Below the pieces are notes generated by a model, which ran no database searches, was not told the origin of the DNA, and saw nothing but the letters and a program-made list of their open reading frames with translations. The position numbers and the translations under genes are program-made. A DNA stretch of 64,000 nucleotides from Piscinibacter sp. (GTDB lineage: Bacteria; Pseudomonadota; Gammaproteobacteria; Burkholderiales; Burkholderiaceae_C): contig JADJJI010000003.1 of the NCBI GenBank assembly GCA_016706565.1, forward strand, positions 248,001 through 312,000, given 5' to 3'. This document shows, piece after piece, positions 42,706 through 56,170 of this stretch. Every line of letters starts with the position of its first letter. The stretch's first letter is position 1.

Positions 42706-43377
42706 ATGTGCACCCGCTACGTCTCCCCCGAAGCCGCGGCCATCGAGCGGGCCTGGCACATCGGCCGGCACACGCCCTGGCGCGGTGGCGAGATCTTCCC
42801 GCAGCGGCCCGGGGCCTTCATCCGCGCCGCACGCGACTCGACCGAACCCGAGCGTGAGCTGGTGATCGGCCAATGGGCCCTGGTGCCCTGGTTCGCCAAG
42901 ACACCCAGGCTCACCTACTCCACCTGCAATGCGCGCAGCGAGGAGCTGGCCGACAAGGCCACCTTCAAGGACCCGTGGAAGCACGGCAAGCGCTGCATCA
43001 TCCCGGCCTGGTCTTTCGACGAACCGAACTGGGAAAGCGGCAAGAACGTGTGGTGGCGTTTTCGCCGCGTCGACGGCGCGCCCTGGGGCCTGGCCGGGCT
43101 GTGGAACACCTGGACCGACAAGACCACCGGCGAGCTGGTGGAGAGCTACACCATGCTCACCATCAATGCCGATGCCCACCCCTTGATGCGGCGCATGCAC
43201 AAGCCCGACCCGAAACTCGGCCCCGACCAGCAGGACAAGCGCTCGGTGGTGCCGGTCGAGTTCGAGGACGTCGACCTGTGGCTGCACGGCACGCAGGCCG
43301 AAGCACGCCGCTTGTTGCGACTGTCGGAAACGGAGCTGTTCGATGCCGGTCCGGCGGACGTAGACTCCGCGGCATGA
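42706..43377 (+). CDS. SRAP-family protein (YedK/HMCES-like abasic-site DNA crosslinker)
   Basis: 223 residues. The ATG at 42706 puts cysteine at position 2 (MCTRYVSPEAAAIE), the residue that becomes the N-terminal nucleophile which bonds to abasic sites in single-stranded DNA. Family residues follow: STCNARSEEL (Asn and Glu), RCIIPAWSFDEPNW, and the histidine in NADAHPLMRRMHKP. The open frame extends upstream 23 codons but would hide Cys2. Its stop overlaps the next start as ATGA. Confidence 0.88.
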   Translation: MCTRYVSPEAAAIERAWHIGRHTPWRGGEIFPQRPGAFIRAARDSTEPERELVIGQWALVPWFAKTPRLTYSTCNARSEELADKATFKDPWKHGKRCIIPAWSFDEPNWESGKNVWWRFRRVDGAPWGLAGLWNTWTDKTTGELVESYTMLTINADAHPLMRRMHKPDPKLGPDQQDKRSVVPVEFEDVDLWLHGTQAEARRLLRLSETELFDAGPADVDSAA

Positions 43378-43991
43378 GCGCCAACGAGCAGGACGCGACC
43401 CCCACGCAGCCGGAGCCGGCCGACGGCGGCCCGCGCACCGAACCCGCCAAGCCGGTGACCGTGGCCGCCGCCACGCCGTTCAAGCGCATGCCGCGCATAC
43501 CCAAGCGGCGCCGCGGCTGGGACTCGTTCTCGGTGCCGCTGCCCCTTCAGTTCGCCATCGCGGTGCTGATCGGCATCCTCGTCGCCACGGCGATCGCGGC
43601 AGCCTACGTGCGCTGGAGCGCACGCTCGACCGCCGAAGCCAACGCACGCGCCACGGCGGCAGAGATCGAACGCATCTCGCGCGAGAACCAGCAGCAGATC
43701 GAAGCCGCCCAGCAAGCGGCCGCGCAACGCCAGCGTGCCGCCGAAGACGAAGAGCGTGCGCGCGCCGAGAAGATCCGCGAGCAGCAGCGCCTGGCCGAGG
43801 AAGCCCAACGCAGCACCGTCTCCGATGCCGAGCGCAAGGAACGCGCCTGGGCGGCCTCCTACCGCAAGCCGCCCGGCTGCGCCGATTCGGCCTCGCTGGA
43901 ATGCGCGAATCACTACATCCGTGCGCGTCGTGCCTTCGAGGCGCAATACGCTCGAGATTCCGCCAGGGACGGTGCCAAGAGCACGCCCTGA
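43374..43991 (+). CDS. Membrane-anchored coiled-coil protein of unknown function
   Basis: 205 residues, coupled to the SRAP gene by ATGA. A Pro/Glu-rich N-terminal tail (about 1-55) leads to one membrane helix (LQFAIAVLIGILVATAIAAAY, about 61-81) and then a long charged helix (about 85-150) rich in A, E, R and Q, a predicted coiled coil. The last part (YRKPPGCADSASLECANHYIRARRAF) has two cysteines and may be a small folded cap. No family recognised. Confidence 0.7.
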   Translation: MSANEQDATPTQPEPADGGPRTEPAKPVTVAAATPFKRMPRIPKRRRGWDSFSVPLPLQFAIAVLIGILVATAIAAAYVRWSARSTAEANARATAAEIERISRENQQQIEAAQQAAAQRQRAAEDEERARAEKIREQQRLAEEAQRSTVSDAERKERAWAASYRKPPGCADSASLECANHYIRARRAFEAQYARDSARDGAKSTP

Positions 43992-44107
43992 GCACACCCT
44001 GCCCCCCTAACTCCACACCCACCCCTTGGGGATGTGCGCTGCCGGCGGTGCCGCGAAGAATTCGCTGCATCGGCCCTTCGGCCGCGCAACGAGACGGAGC
44101 AGGCGTC

Positions 44108-44431
44108 ATGGCACAAATGATCCACAGCATCGGCGGCGAAAAGATCCAGGCGCTGCGCCGCATGCTGGCCGCGCGCGGCCTCGACGAGCGCGACTTCGAC
44201 ATCGAAGAAGACTCGCACTCCGGCATCAGCCAGCTGCTCGGCCTGAGCGGCGGCATCGTATCGATGCGCCGCCGCTCCACCGGCGAGATCCGCGTCTATG
44301 CGGCCGGCCCGGGCTCGACCTGGTATGCGGCCATCTGCGGCGATCTCGATCGCGGCTACTTCAAATCGGCCACGCCAGCCAAGGCCTTTGTGCGCCGTAG
44401 CGAATCGACCTTGTCGGCCTTGTGGGCCTGA
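44108..44431 (+). CDS. Small conserved-looking hypothetical protein
   Basis: 107 residues from the ATG at 44108, with GGAGCAGG about 5 bases before it. It has no signal or membrane segment. Sequence marks are MIHSIGGEKIQALRRML at the start and SMRRRSTGEIRVYAAGPGSTWYAAICGDLDRG in two pieces later. I do not recognise a family. Codon use is like the neighbours, so it is likely a real gene. Confidence 0.6.
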   Translation: MAQMIHSIGGEKIQALRRMLAARGLDERDFDIEEDSHSGISQLLGLSGGIVSMRRRSTGEIRVYAAGPGSTWYAAICGDLDRGYFKSATPAKAFVRRSESTLSALWA

Positions 44432-44442
44432 GGCGCCTCGAT

Positions 44443-44691
44443 TCAGGCGTGCAGCAGGCGCACGAAACCCACCATTGCGGCCGCGCCCAGCGCGACCACC
44501 AAGCCCGCCGCCATCAGCGCCGGGACGGGGCTGCGATGGCGCCGCCGCGACTCGCGCACCGGCTCCACGTGGTAGCCCGACAGCAGCGAGTAGCCGGTGG
44601 TCTGCGAGAAGGCGCTGGGGCGTTCGTCGTGCGGCTCGACCTCCCAGTCGAAGACCTGCGTGTCCTTGTAGGCTGGTTGCTTTCTGCTCAT
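44443..44691 (-). CDS. Small tail-anchored membrane protein of unknown function
   Basis: 82 residues: a polar N-terminal part (about 1-55, with SRRRHRSPV before the membrane) and one C-terminal helix, LMAAGLVVALGAAAMVGFV. Type is that of a tail-anchored protein. It runs in the same direction as glgA upstream but 82 bases separate them. No family recognised. Confidence 0.55.
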   Translation of the reverse strand: MSRKQPAYKDTQVFDWEVEPHDERPSAFSQTTGYSLLSGYHVEPVRESRRRHRSPVPALMAAGLVVALGAAAMVGFVRLLHA

Positions 44692-44773
44692 GGCGCCATT
44701 GTCGAAAGCGCACGCGATGCAGCGCAGCCCGCGGGTACGGGGGGCTGGTTTACATTTTGATACTTGGCGTGAA

Positions 44774-46231
44774 CTATTGCCGGGGCCCGGTCAGGCCGCG
44801 ATACAGCGTCATGTAGTGCTGGGCGGCTCCCTCCCAGGAAAAGTCCTTCGCCATCGCCGTCACCATCAGCCGGCGCCACAACTCGGGTTGGGCATGGGCC
44901 TGAACGGCGCGCAGCAGGGCCGACTCCAGCGCCGCGGGCGTGGCCGCGTCGAAGCTGAAGCCGGTGGCCAGGCCGTCGCGCACCGCGGCTTCGCTCGCAT
45001 CGACCACCGTGTCGGCCAGCCCACCGACACGCCGCACGAGCGGCAGCGTGCCGTAGCGCAGACCATAGAGCTGGGTCAGGCCGCAGGGCTCGAAGCGCGA
45101 CGGCACGATGATCACGTCCGAGCCGGCGATCAAGCGATGAGCGAAAGTTTCGTCGTAGCCGATACGCACTGCCACTTTCGCAGGGTGCGCGAATGCGGCG
45201 GCCGTGAATGCGGCCTCGAGCACCGGGTCGCCGGAGCCCTGCAGCACGAGCTGCGCACCTTGGCGCAGCAGCGCCGGCAAGGCGGCCAGCACCAGGTCCA
45301 GCCCCTTCTGTGCCGACAGGCGGCTGACCACGCCGAACAGCGGCGCGCCGGCGTTCACCTCGAGGCCCATCTCCTTCTGCAGCGCCGCCTTGTTGCGGGA
45401 CTTGCCGGCCAGGTCCTTGGCGGAGTAACGCGCGCTCAGACTGCTGTCCTTGGCCGGGTCCCACACGGTGCCATCCACGCCGTTGAGGATGCCGCTGACC
45501 TCGGCGCCGCGGCCGCGGATCACGCCGTCCAGCCCGCAGCCGAACTCGTGCGTGGCGATTTCGCCGGCGTAGGTCGGGCTCACGGTCGTCACGCGCTGCG
45601 CGTACTTCAGGCCCGCCTTCATGAACGACAGCTGGCCGTGGAACTCCAGGCCGTGCGACTGCATGTAGCGCAGCGGCAGGCCGAGCTGAGCGAAATCCTG
45701 CTGCGGGAACAGGCCCTGGAAGGCCAGGTTGTGCACCGTGAACACCGAGCTCGCCGTGTTGCCCGGATGCGCCGCCATGTAGGCGCAGGCCAGCGCCGCA
45801 TGCCAGTCGTGCGCGTGCAGCAACTGCGGTGTCCAGTCCGGGTCGATTTCACCGGAGGCCAGGTGCGCCGCCATCCAGCCCAGCAGGGCAAAACGCTGCA
45901 GGTTGTCGGCCCACTCGCTGCCGTCGCTGGCCTGGTAGGGCCCGCCGCCGCGCCGGTACAGGTACGGCGCATCGATCACGTAGGCGCTCACGTGGCTGTA
46001 GGGCATGGTGCCCAGGCGCACGGCGACACGGCCGGCGCCGAACAGGGGGCCGAGCTCGACGATCGTCTTCTGGTGCAGCACGGCGTCGACGATCGCCGGC
46101 AGCCCCGGTAACACGAGTCGAACGTCCGCTCCCGCGCGTGCCAGCGCCTGCGGCAATGCGCCAACCACGTCGGCCAGACCACCCGTCTTCACCAGCGGAA
46201 AGACCTCCGCGGCGGCATGCAGAACCTTCAT
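44774..46231 (-). CDS. glgA: Glycogen synthase (ADP-glucose)
   Basis: GT5 glycosyltransferase of 485 residues. The ADP-glucose site [13 protein letters not shown] is at about 15-27, and the C-terminal catalytic region has [31 protein letters not shown] in family order. It lengthens alpha-1,4-glucan. It starts 3 bases after the glgC stop, so the two are cotranscribed. Confidence 0.95.
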   Translation of the reverse strand: MKVLHAAAEVFPLVKTGGLADVVGALPQALARAGADVRLVLPGLPAIVDAVLHQKTIVELGPLFGAGRVAVRLGTMPYSHVSAYVIDAPYLYRRGGGPYQASDGSEWADNLQRFALLGWMAAHLASGEIDPDWTPQLLHAHDWHAALACAYMAAHPGNTASSVFTVHNLAFQGLFPQQDFAQLGLPLRYMQSHGLEFHGQLSFMKAGLKYAQRVTTVSPTYAGEIATHEFGCGLDGVIRGRGAEVSGILNGVDGTVWDPAKDSSLSARYSAKDLAGKSRNKAALQKEMGLEVNAGAPLFGVVSRLSAQKGLDLVLAALPALLRQGAQLVLQGSGDPVLEAAFTAAAFAHPAKVAVRIGYDETFAHRLIAGSDVIIVPSRFEPCGLTQLYGLRYGTLPLVRRVGGLADTVVDASEAAVRDGLATGFSFDAATPAALESALLRAVQAHAQPELWRRLMVTAMAKDFSWEGAAQHYMTLYRGLTGPRQ

Positions 46232-46234
46232 CGG

Positions 46235-47506
46235 TCAGAGCGGGTCGAATTGCGAGAGCATCTCGCGCGTGACGAGCGTGATGCCGTTGTCGGTGCGGAA
46301 GAAGCGTTCGGCGTCGCTCGCCGGGTCCTCGCCGATGACCATGCCGTCGGGGATGTGGCAGCCGCGATCGACCACCACGCGGGTGAGCCGCGTGCCCCGG
46401 CCGACCTGGACACCGGGCAGCAGTACCGCCCATGACACGCTGGAGTGCGAATGCACGCGCACGCTGGAGAACAGCACCGAGCGGAACACCTGCCCCGAGA
46501 CGATGCAACCACCCGAGACGAGCGACTCGATCGCCATGCCGCGGCGGTCGTCCTGGTTGTGAACGAACTTGGCCGGAGGCAATTGCGGCTGGTAAGTCCA
46601 GATCGGCCAGCGCGTGTCGTACAGGTTGAGCAGTGGGTCGGTGGCCGTCAGGTCGATGTTGGCGTCCCAGTAGGCGTCGATGGTGCCGACGTCGCGCCAG
46701 TACGGTTCCTCGTTCATGCGCGTGCCCACAGCGCTCAGGTCGAAGGAATGGGCCGCAGCTTGACCTTTGCGCACCGCGCGCGGGATGATGTCCTTGCCGA
46801 AATCGTGGCTGGAGTTCGGGTCGTTGATGTCGCGCTCGAGCTCCTTGTAGAGGTAGCGCGCATTGAAGATGTAGATGCCCATGCTGGCCAGCGCCCGATC
46901 GGGCTTGCCGGGCATCGGTGGCGGGTCGGCCGGCTTCTCGACGAAGTCGACGATCATGCTCTTCTCATCCACGGCCATCACGCCGAACGCCGTGGCCTCC
47001 ATGCGCGGCACCTCGATGCAGCCCACCGTGCAATCGCGCCCCTTGGCCACGTGGTCGGCCAGCATCAGCGCGTAGTTCATCTTGTAGATGTGGTCGCCGG
47101 CCAGGATGACGATGTAGTCGGCGCCGTAGCTGGCCAGGATGTCCTGGTTCTGGTAGACGGCGTCGGCCGTGCCGCGGTACCAGCTTTCCTCGTCGACGCG
47201 CTGCTGCGCAGGCATGAGGTCGACGAACTCGTTCATCTCGCTCTTCAGGAAGGCCCAGCCGCGCTGCAGGTGGCGCATCAGGCTGTGGCTCTTGTACTGC
47301 GTGATCACGCCGATGCGGCGGATGCCGGAGTTCAGGCAGTTGGACAGCGCGAAATCGATGATCCGGAACTTGCCGCCGAAGTAGACCGCCGGCTTGGCGC
47401 GTCGGTCGGTCAGGTTCTTCAACCGGCTGCCGCGCCCGCCGGCCAGCACCAGCGCCACGGTGCGCTTGGGCAGGTCCAGGCTGAGCGCGAGATCGTTCGG
47501 GGTCAT
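46235..47506 (-). CDS. glgC: Glucose-1-phosphate adenylyltransferase
   Basis: 423 residues; makes ADP-glucose, the committed step to glycogen. The N-terminal [20 protein letters not shown] is the nucleotide-binding and allosteric signature, followed by [14 protein letters not shown]; the C-terminal part is the left-handed helix domain. A ribosome site precedes the ATG (GGAGACTC). First gene of the glgC-glgA pair, divergent from glgP. Confidence 0.95.
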   Translation of the reverse strand: MTPNDLALSLDLPKRTVALVLAGGRGSRLKNLTDRRAKPAVYFGGKFRIIDFALSNCLNSGIRRIGVITQYKSHSLMRHLQRGWAFLKSEMNEFVDLMPAQQRVDEESWYRGTADAVYQNQDILASYGADYIVILAGDHIYKMNYALMLADHVAKGRDCTVGCIEVPRMEATAFGVMAVDEKSMIVDFVEKPADPPPMPGKPDRALASMGIYIFNARYLYKELERDINDPNSSHDFGKDIIPRAVRKGQAAAHSFDLSAVGTRMNEEPYWRDVGTIDAYWDANIDLTATDPLLNLYDTRWPIWTYQPQLPPAKFVHNQDDRRGMAIESLVSGGCIVSGQVFRSVLFSSVRVHSHSSVSWAVLLPGVQVGRGTRLTRVVVDRGCHIPDGMVIGEDPASDAERFFRTDNGITLVTREMLSQFDPL

Positions 47507-47883
47507 GGATGAGTCTCCTGTGTTGGCGTGGGCGCACGCAAAGGCGGCGGCGCGCTTCGATCATCAGCATTTTCGGCGTCGGCGCAACAGGCGTCTGCCC
47601 GCCCGCGGTGCGCTTTCAGACCGCGGCGGCGTGAAGTCGATGTTGTTTCGCCGTACCCGACGGTAACTCCGTGACCGCGGCCCCGGCTCTGTCCTCGGTC
47701 AAGCCGCCGGCACCGCGTCGAGGCCGGCTGAAATCGGCCGTAACCCGGGCACGGGCACCGTGTTGGGCCGGCGCGAAAATTGCGACTGCTGTGCGGTTGA
47801 CGCTCCCAGGCTCAGCAGAGACACTGCGCACCCGCCAGAAGGCCGCCGGCGCCCACAGCGCCGCCGCACGACAAAGGATCCCC
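47507..47883. other. 377-bp divergent region between glgC and glgP
   Basis: No coding gene supported. The glgP frame is open through part of it but the residues there (MTAAPALSSVKPP and on) are not phosphorylase-like. It must hold promoters for both glycogen operons. I see several short GC hairpins but no HexR-like TGTAG-N5-CTAC palindrome and no clear promoter boxes. Confidence 0.6.
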
Positions 47884-50310
<2,427 letters not shown>

Positions 50311-50374
50311 GCGGCCACTGCCTCGCCGCACCGGGGCGGTTGATACCATCGGCGCAGTCCCTTCGACTGCCACC

Positions 50375-52558
50375 ATGCTCAACGACACCGAGATCGACCT
50401 GATCCGCCACGCCCGCCACGGAGACCCGTTCTCCGTGCTGGGGCCGCACGCCGACCTCGACGGCCGGCTGTGGCTGCGCGCCTTCCTGCCCGGCGCCACC
50501 CACGTGGTGGCGGTCGAGGCGGCCGACGGCGCAACGCTGGTGCCGCTGCTGCTGGTGCATGTGGACGGCCTGTTCGAGGGCGCCCTGCTCGCCCTGCCCG
50601 CCTCCGGCTACCGGCTGCAGGTGCGCTGGGCCGATGGCAACCAGTCGGTGATCGACGACCCCTACCGATTCCCTCCGGTGCTCGGCGAGCTCGACGTCTG
50701 GCTGATGGGCGAAGGCACGCACCTGCGGCCCTACGAGGTGCTCGGCGCGACGCAGCGCACGCTGGACGGCGTGCCGGGGACTTCGTTCGCCGTCTGGGCA
50801 CCGAACGCCTCGCGCGTCAGCGTGGTCGGCGACTTCAATCTGTGGGATGGCCGCCGCCACCCGATGCGCCTGCGCCGCGAATGCGGCGTGTGGGAGGTCT
50901 TCCTGCCTGGCGTGGGGGGCGGCGCACGCTACAAGTACGAGGTGGTCAGTCGCGAGGGCGAGCTGCTGCCGCTGAAGGCCGATCCTTATGCGCTGCAGTC
51001 CGAGCTGCGCCCGGCCACCGCCAGCGTGGTGGCCCAGATGCCGCCGGTGGCGCCGGCCTCGCCCGCGCGGCAACGCGCCAACGCGCTCGATGCGCCCGTC
51101 AGCATCTACGAGGTGCACCTCGGCTCCTGGCGGCGCAAGCCCGAGGAAGGCAACCGCTGGCTGAACTGGGACGAGCTCGCCGCGACGCTGGTGCCCTACG
51201 CCCGCGAGATGGGTTTCACCCACCTCGAACTGCTGCCGATCTCGGAGCATCCGTTCGACGGTTCCTGGGGCTACCAGCCGATCGGCCTGTATGCACCGAC
51301 CTCGCGCTTCGGCGATGCAGCCGGCTTCCGCCGCTTCGTCGAACGCTGCCACGCCGAAGGCCTGGGGCTGATCCTCGACTGGGTGCCGGCGCACTTTCCG
51401 ACCGACGCGCACGGGCTGGCCGCCTTCGACGGCACGCACCTGTACGAGTACGCCGATCCGCGCGAAGGTTTTCACCAGGACTGGAACACGCTGATCTACA
51501 ACCTCGGCCGCACCGAGGTGCGCAACTTCCTGGTCGGCAACGCGCTGTACTGGCTGGAGCGCTTCGACGTCGACGGCCTGCGTGTCGACGCCGTGGCCTC
51601 CATGCTCTACCGCGACTACAGCCGCAAGGCCGGCGAATGGCTGCCCAACGTGCACGGCGGGCGCGAGAACCTGGAGGCGATCTCCTTCCTCAAGCGCGTC
51701 AACGAGGTGGTGGGCACCGAACGCCCGCAGGCCGTGACGCTGGCCGAGGAGTCGACCGCATTCCCGGCGGTATCGCGGCCGACCTATCTCGGCGGCCTGG
51801 GCTTCCACTACAAGTGGAACATGGGCTGGATGCACGACACGCTGAAGTACATGGCGCGCGACCCGGTGCACCGCCAGTTCCACCACGGCGAGATGACCTT
51901 CGGGCTGGTCTACGCCTTCAACGAGAACTTCGTGCTGCCGATCTCGCACGACGAGGTGGTGCACGGCAAAGGCTCGCTGCTGAACAAGATGCCCGGCGAC
52001 CGCTGGCAGAAATTCGCCAACCTGCGCGCCTATTTCGGCTTCATGTTCGGCCACCCGGGCAAGAAGCTGCTCTTCATGGGCTGCGAGTTCGGCCAGGAGC
52101 GCGAGTGGAACCACGACCAGAGCCTGGACTGGCACCTGCTCGGCGACCGTTCGCACGCCGGCGTGCACCGCCTGATGCACGACCTGAACCGGCTGTACCG
52201 TGCCACGCCGGCGCTGTTCGACAACGATTTCGACGGTGCCGGTTTCGAATGGATCGACCATGAGGACGCGCAGCGATCGGTGCTGAGCTTCGTGCGGCGC
52301 AGCCGCGACGGCCGCTCCGAGGTGGTGGTGGTGTGCAACTTCACGCCCTCGGTGCAGCGCGGCTATCGCCTGGGCGTGCCGGCCGCCGGCACCTGGCGCG
52401 AACGGCTGAACACCGACTCCGAGCACTACGGCGGCAGCAATGTCGGCAGCCCGTTCGGCGCGGCCGACAGCGAGCCGGTGGCCAGCCATGGCCGCACGCA
52501 GTCGCTGCTGCTCGACCTGCCGCCGCTGGCGACGGTCTTCTACGAGCGCGATCGCTGA
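50375..52558 (+). CDS. glgB: 1,4-alpha-glucan branching enzyme
   Basis: 727 residues, the E. coli length (728). A CBM48 domain precedes the GH13 barrel; the nucleophile is D405 in [12 protein letters not shown] and the acid/base is E458 in LAEEST, the same numbers as in E. coli, with [11 protein letters not shown] later. It introduces alpha-1,6 branches. The stop is one base before the glgX ATG. Confidence 0.96.
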   Translation: MLNDTEIDLIRHARHGDPFSVLGPHADLDGRLWLRAFLPGATHVVAVEAADGATLVPLLLVHVDGLFEGALLALPASGYRLQVRWADGNQSVIDDPYRFPPVLGELDVWLMGEGTHLRPYEVLGATQRTLDGVPGTSFAVWAPNASRVSVVGDFNLWDGRRHPMRLRRECGVWEVFLPGVGGGARYKYEVVSREGELLPLKADPYALQSELRPATASVVAQMPPVAPASPARQRANALDAPVSIYEVHLGSWRRKPEEGNRWLNWDELAATLVPYAREMGFTHLELLPISEHPFDGSWGYQPIGLYAPTSRFGDAAGFRRFVERCHAEGLGLILDWVPAHFPTDAHGLAAFDGTHLYEYADPREGFHQDWNTLIYNLGRTEVRNFLVGNALYWLERFDVDGLRVDAVASMLYRDYSRKAGEWLPNVHGGRENLEAISFLKRVNEVVGTERPQAVTLAEESTAFPAVSRPTYLGGLGFHYKWNMGWMHDTLKYMARDPVHRQFHHGEMTFGLVYAFNENFVLPISHDEVVHGKGSLLNKMPGDRWQKFANLRAYFGFMFGHPGKKLLFMGCEFGQEREWNHDQSLDWHLLGDRSHAGVHRLMHDLNRLYRATPALFDNDFDGAGFEWIDHEDAQRSVLSFVRRSRDGRSEVVVVCNFTPSVQRGYRLGVPAAGTWRERLNTDSEHYGGSNVGSPFGAADSEPVASHGRTQSLLLDLPPLATVFYERDR

Positions 52559-52559
52559 A

Positions 52560-54626
52560 ATGACACCGGGTCACCCCTGGCCGCTCGGCGCCCACTGGGA
52601 CGGCCACGGCGTCAACTTCGCGGTGTTCTCGGCGCACGCGCAGCGCATCGAGCTGTGCCTCTACGACGAGACCGGTACGACCGAACTGCGCCGCGTCGAC
52701 CTGCCCGGCCACACGCAGGACGTGCGGCACGGCTACCTGAGCGGCGTGAAGCCGGGGCTGGTCTACGGCTTGCGCGCGCACGGCGCGTGGCGGCCCGAAC
52801 GCGGCCATCGATTCAACCCGAACAAGCTGCTGCTCGACCCCTACGCACGCGAGATCGTCGGCAACTTCGAATGGCGCGCCGAACATTTCGGCGCCGACCC
52901 CGAACACGCCGGCCACATGGACATGCGCGACAACGCGGCGTTCGCGCTGAAGGCCCGCGTGGTCGATGAACGCTACGACTGGAACGGCGACCGCCACCAG
53001 CACACGCCGCTGGAGCGCAGCGTGCTCTACGAGGTGCACGTCAAGGGTTTCACCATGCGCCACCCCGGCGTGCCCGAGGCCCTGCGCGGCAGCTATGCGG
53101 GGCTCGCCTCGGATGCGGCCATCGATCACTTCAAGCGCCTGGGCGTGACCGCAGTCTGCCTGCTGCCGGTGCAGCAGCACCTCGACGAGCGCCGCCTCGT
53201 GGAGATGGGCCTGGTCAACTACTGGGGCTACAACACGATCGGCTTCTTCGCGCCCGAGCCGCGCCTGGCCAGCGGCGTGGGCGGCTCGTCGCCGCGCGAC
53301 GAGTTCCGCGCCATGGTGGCCCGAATGCACGAACACGGCCTCGAGGTGATCCTCGACGTGGTCTACAACCATACGGCCGAGGCCGACGAGCTCGGGCCCA
53401 CCATCAGCTTTCGCGGCCTGGACAACGCCAGCTACTACCGGCTGCCGGCGGAATCGAAGTCGCACTACGAGAACCACAGCGGCTGCGGCAACACGCTGGA
53501 CCTGCGCCAGCCGCGCGTGCTGCAGCTGGTGCTCGACAGCCTGCGCTACTGGGCCGGCGAGATGCATGTCGACGGATTCCGTTTCGACCTCGCTCCGGTG
53601 CTCGGCCGCGGCGACCACGGCTTCGACCGGCATGCGCCCTTCTTCACCGCACTGGCGCAGGACCCGCTGCTCTCGCGCCTGAAGATGATTGCCGAACCCT
53701 GGGACATCGGCCCCGGCGGCTACCAGCTCGGCGGCTTCCCGGGCGGCTGGCTGGAATGGAACGACCGCTACCGCGACACGATGCGTGCCTTCTGGATCGA
53801 AGGCGCCTACACGCGCGGCGATTTCGCGCAGCGGCTGTGCGCCTCGTCGGACATCTTCCAGCCCCGACACCGCGCGCCGGCCGAATCGGTGAACTACATC
53901 GTCTCGCACGACGGCTTCACGCTGGCCGATCTGGTCAGCCACGCGCACAAGCACAACCACGCCAACGGCGAGCACAACCGCGACGGCCACGGCCACAACC
54001 ACAGCGCCAACTTCGGCGTCGAGGGGCCGACCGACGACGCAGCCATCAACGCGCTGCGCTCGCGTGTCGTGCGGGCGCTGCTGGCCAGCACGCTGCTGTC
54101 GCAGGGCACGCCGATGCTGGCCGCCGGCGACGAGCTCGGCCACACGCAGGGCGGCAACAACAACCCCTACTGCCAGGACAACGAGACCACCTGGATCGAC
54201 TGGTCGGCCATCGACGAGGATCGCCTGGCCTGCACCACGCGCCTGCTCGCGCTGCGCCGGCAGGCGTTGCCATTCGCCAACCGCTGGTACGACGGCCTGC
54301 CTGATCGCCACGGCCTGCAGGACGTGACCTGGCTGCGCGTGGACGGCAGCGAATTGCACGGCGACGAATGGCGACGACCCGACGGCCGCGTGTTCGGCTG
54401 CCTGATCGGCCACCCCGGGCGCGCGCAGTCGCCACTGCTGCTGCTCGTCAACGGCGACGGCGGCGACATCGACTTCATGCTGCCGGGCGGCCAGTGGCAG
54501 CTCGTGTTCGACAGTACGCATCCGCGCGGCGAAAGCAGCTGGCAAGGCCCGGGCGAGCGGCTCTACCCGCTGCCGGGCCGCTGCCTGCTGGTGTTCGCGG
54601 CGCCGGGCCACGGGCTCGACCTCTAG
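52560..54626 (+). CDS. glgX: Glycogen debranching enzyme (isoamylase type)
   Basis: 688 residues from the ATG at 52560, one base after the glgB stop. Family start PGHPWPLGAHWDGHGVNFAVFS, then GH13 residues D343 in GFRFDLAPV and E379 in IAEPWDIGP, and the third acid in SHDGFTLADLVS. It removes short outer branches left by phosphorylase. A His/Asn-rich stretch (AHKHNHANGEHNRDGHGHNH) is normal for the family loop. Confidence 0.94.
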   Translation: MTPGHPWPLGAHWDGHGVNFAVFSAHAQRIELCLYDETGTTELRRVDLPGHTQDVRHGYLSGVKPGLVYGLRAHGAWRPERGHRFNPNKLLLDPYAREIVGNFEWRAEHFGADPEHAGHMDMRDNAAFALKARVVDERYDWNGDRHQHTPLERSVLYEVHVKGFTMRHPGVPEALRGSYAGLASDAAIDHFKRLGVTAVCLLPVQQHLDERRLVEMGLVNYWGYNTIGFFAPEPRLASGVGGSSPRDEFRAMVARMHEHGLEVILDVVYNHTAEADELGPTISFRGLDNASYYRLPAESKSHYENHSGCGNTLDLRQPRVLQLVLDSLRYWAGEMHVDGFRFDLAPVLGRGDHGFDRHAPFFTALAQDPLLSRLKMIAEPWDIGPGGYQLGGFPGGWLEWNDRYRDTMRAFWIEGAYTRGDFAQRLCASSDIFQPRHRAPAESVNYIVSHDGFTLADLVSHAHKHNHANGEHNRDGHGHNHSANFGVEGPTDDAAINALRSRVVRALLASTLLSQGTPMLAAGDELGHTQGGNNNPYCQDNETTWIDWSAIDEDRLACTTRLLALRRQALPFANRWYDGLPDRHGLQDVTWLRVDGSELHGDEWRRPDGRVFGCLIGHPGRAQSPLLLLVNGDGGDIDFMLPGGQWQLVFDSTHPRGESSWQGPGERLYPLPGRCLLVFAAPGHGLDL

Positions 54627-54643
54627 ACTCAGGACACCCCCGC

Positions 54644-56152
54644 ATGCGTTTTCCCCGTGCCAGCGGCGTGTTGCTGCATCCCACCTCCCTGCCCGGCCCG
54701 CACGGTTCCGGCGACTTCGGCCCCGCTGCCTACCACTTCGTCGACTGGCTGGTGGCTGCCGGTCAGAAGCTGTGGCAGATCCTGCCTCTGGGCGGCATCG
54801 GGCCGGGCAACTCACCCTACATGAGCAGCTCGGCCTTCGCGGGCAACGTGCTCCTGATCGACCTGGGCGAACTGCAGCAGCGTGGCTGGCTGCTGCCCGA
54901 GGAACTGGAGCCGCCGCTTGGCGTCTGTGGGCGGCGGCTTGATTTCGCGGCAGTCGTGCCGTTCCGCATGGACCGGCTCGCACGGGCGGCGCAGCGCTTC
55001 GAGACGCGGGCGACACCGGAGGAACGCGCCGACTTCGACGCCTTTCGCGCCAGCCATGCCGACTGGCTGGACGACCACGCCCTGTTCATGACGCTGGCCG
55101 AAGCGCACGGCTGGCGCGACTGGAGCGACTGGGACGCCCCGCTGGCCGCGCGCGAGCCCGCCGCGCTGGCCGAGGCCCGCGTGCTGCATGCGCAGCGCAT
55201 CGCCTTCTGGAACTTCTGCCAGTGGTGCTTCTATCGCCAGTGGCTGGCACTGAAGGCGTATGCGAACGGCCGCGACATCGAGGTCATCGGCGATGCGCCG
55301 ATCTTCATCGCCTACCAGAGCGCCGAGGTGTGGGCGCGCCGCGAGCTGTTCGAACTCGACGCACGCGGCAAGCCCGCGGCCGTGGCCGGCGTGCCGCCCG
55401 ATGCCTTCAGCGACACCGGCCAGCGCTGGGGCAACCCGCTGTACCGCTGGAAGGCGCATGCAAAGGAGGGGTACGCCTGGTGGGTGCAGCGCATCCGCCG
55501 CACCTTCGAGCTGGTGGACCTGGTTCGCATCGACCACTTCCGCGGCTTCGCCGGCTACTGGGAGATCCCCGCCACCGAAACCACGGCCGTGAAGGGCCGT
55601 TGGCTGCCCGGCCCGGGCGATGCCTTGTTCAAGGCCATCGCCAAGGCATTGGGGCCGCTGCCCATCATTGCCGAGGACCTGGGCGTGATCACGCCTGACG
55701 TGACAGCGTTGCGCAAGAAGTTCGCCTTCCCGGGCATGCGCATCCTGCAGTTCGCCTTCGACGGCGGCAGCGGCAACGCCTACCTGCCGCACAACCATGA
55801 TGTCGATTCGGTGGTCTACACCGGCACGCACGACAACGACACCACGATCGGCTGGTGGGCCTCGCTGACCGACTCCCAGCGCGCGCGGGTGCGCGACTAC
55901 CTGGGCACCGACGGCAGCGAGATCCACTGGGACCTGATCCGCGCGGCCAGCGCCAGCGTGGCCGACACCGTGGTGCACCCGATGCAGGACGTGCTGGGCC
56001 TGGGCGGCGAACACCGAATGAACCTGCCCGGCAAGGGCGAAGGCTACTGGGAATGGCGTTTCGACTGGAGCCAGGTGCGGCCGGAGCATGCGCAGCGGCT
56101 CGCGCACCTGACACGTCTGTTCCGTCGCGACGGCACGCCCTTGCAGGGCTGA
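54644..56152 (+). CDS. malQ: 4-alpha-glucanotransferase (amylomaltase)
   Basis: GH77 enzyme of 502 residues. Start RASGVLLHPTSLPGPHGSGDFG, nucleophile D297 in VRIDHFRGF, acid/base E344 in AEDLGVITPDV, and third acid in TGTHDNDTTIGWW. It disproportionates maltodextrins, linking the imported sugars with glycogen turnover. Last gene of the glycogen catabolic operon. Confidence 0.95.
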   Translation: MRFPRASGVLLHPTSLPGPHGSGDFGPAAYHFVDWLVAAGQKLWQILPLGGIGPGNSPYMSSSAFAGNVLLIDLGELQQRGWLLPEELEPPLGVCGRRLDFAAVVPFRMDRLARAAQRFETRATPEERADFDAFRASHADWLDDHALFMTLAEAHGWRDWSDWDAPLAAREPAALAEARVLHAQRIAFWNFCQWCFYRQWLALKAYANGRDIEVIGDAPIFIAYQSAEVWARRELFELDARGKPAAVAGVPPDAFSDTGQRWGNPLYRWKAHAKEGYAWWVQRIRRTFELVDLVRIDHFRGFAGYWEIPATETTAVKGRWLPGPGDALFKAIAKALGPLPIIAEDLGVITPDVTALRKKFAFPGMRILQFAFDGGSGNAYLPHNHDVDSVVYTGTHDNDTTIGWWASLTDSQRARVRDYLGTDGSEIHWDLIRAASASVADTVVHPMQDVLGLGGEHRMNLPGKGEGYWEWRFDWSQVRPEHAQRLAHLTRLFRRDGTPLQG

Positions 56153-56170
56153 GAGGCCGAGCCGGAAACG

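Noticed and set aside
53935..54010. His/Asn-rich stretch in glgX that looked like a metal-binding insertion
   Set aside because: It lies in a family loop that is often polar, and the enzyme motifs on both sides are in normal spacing.
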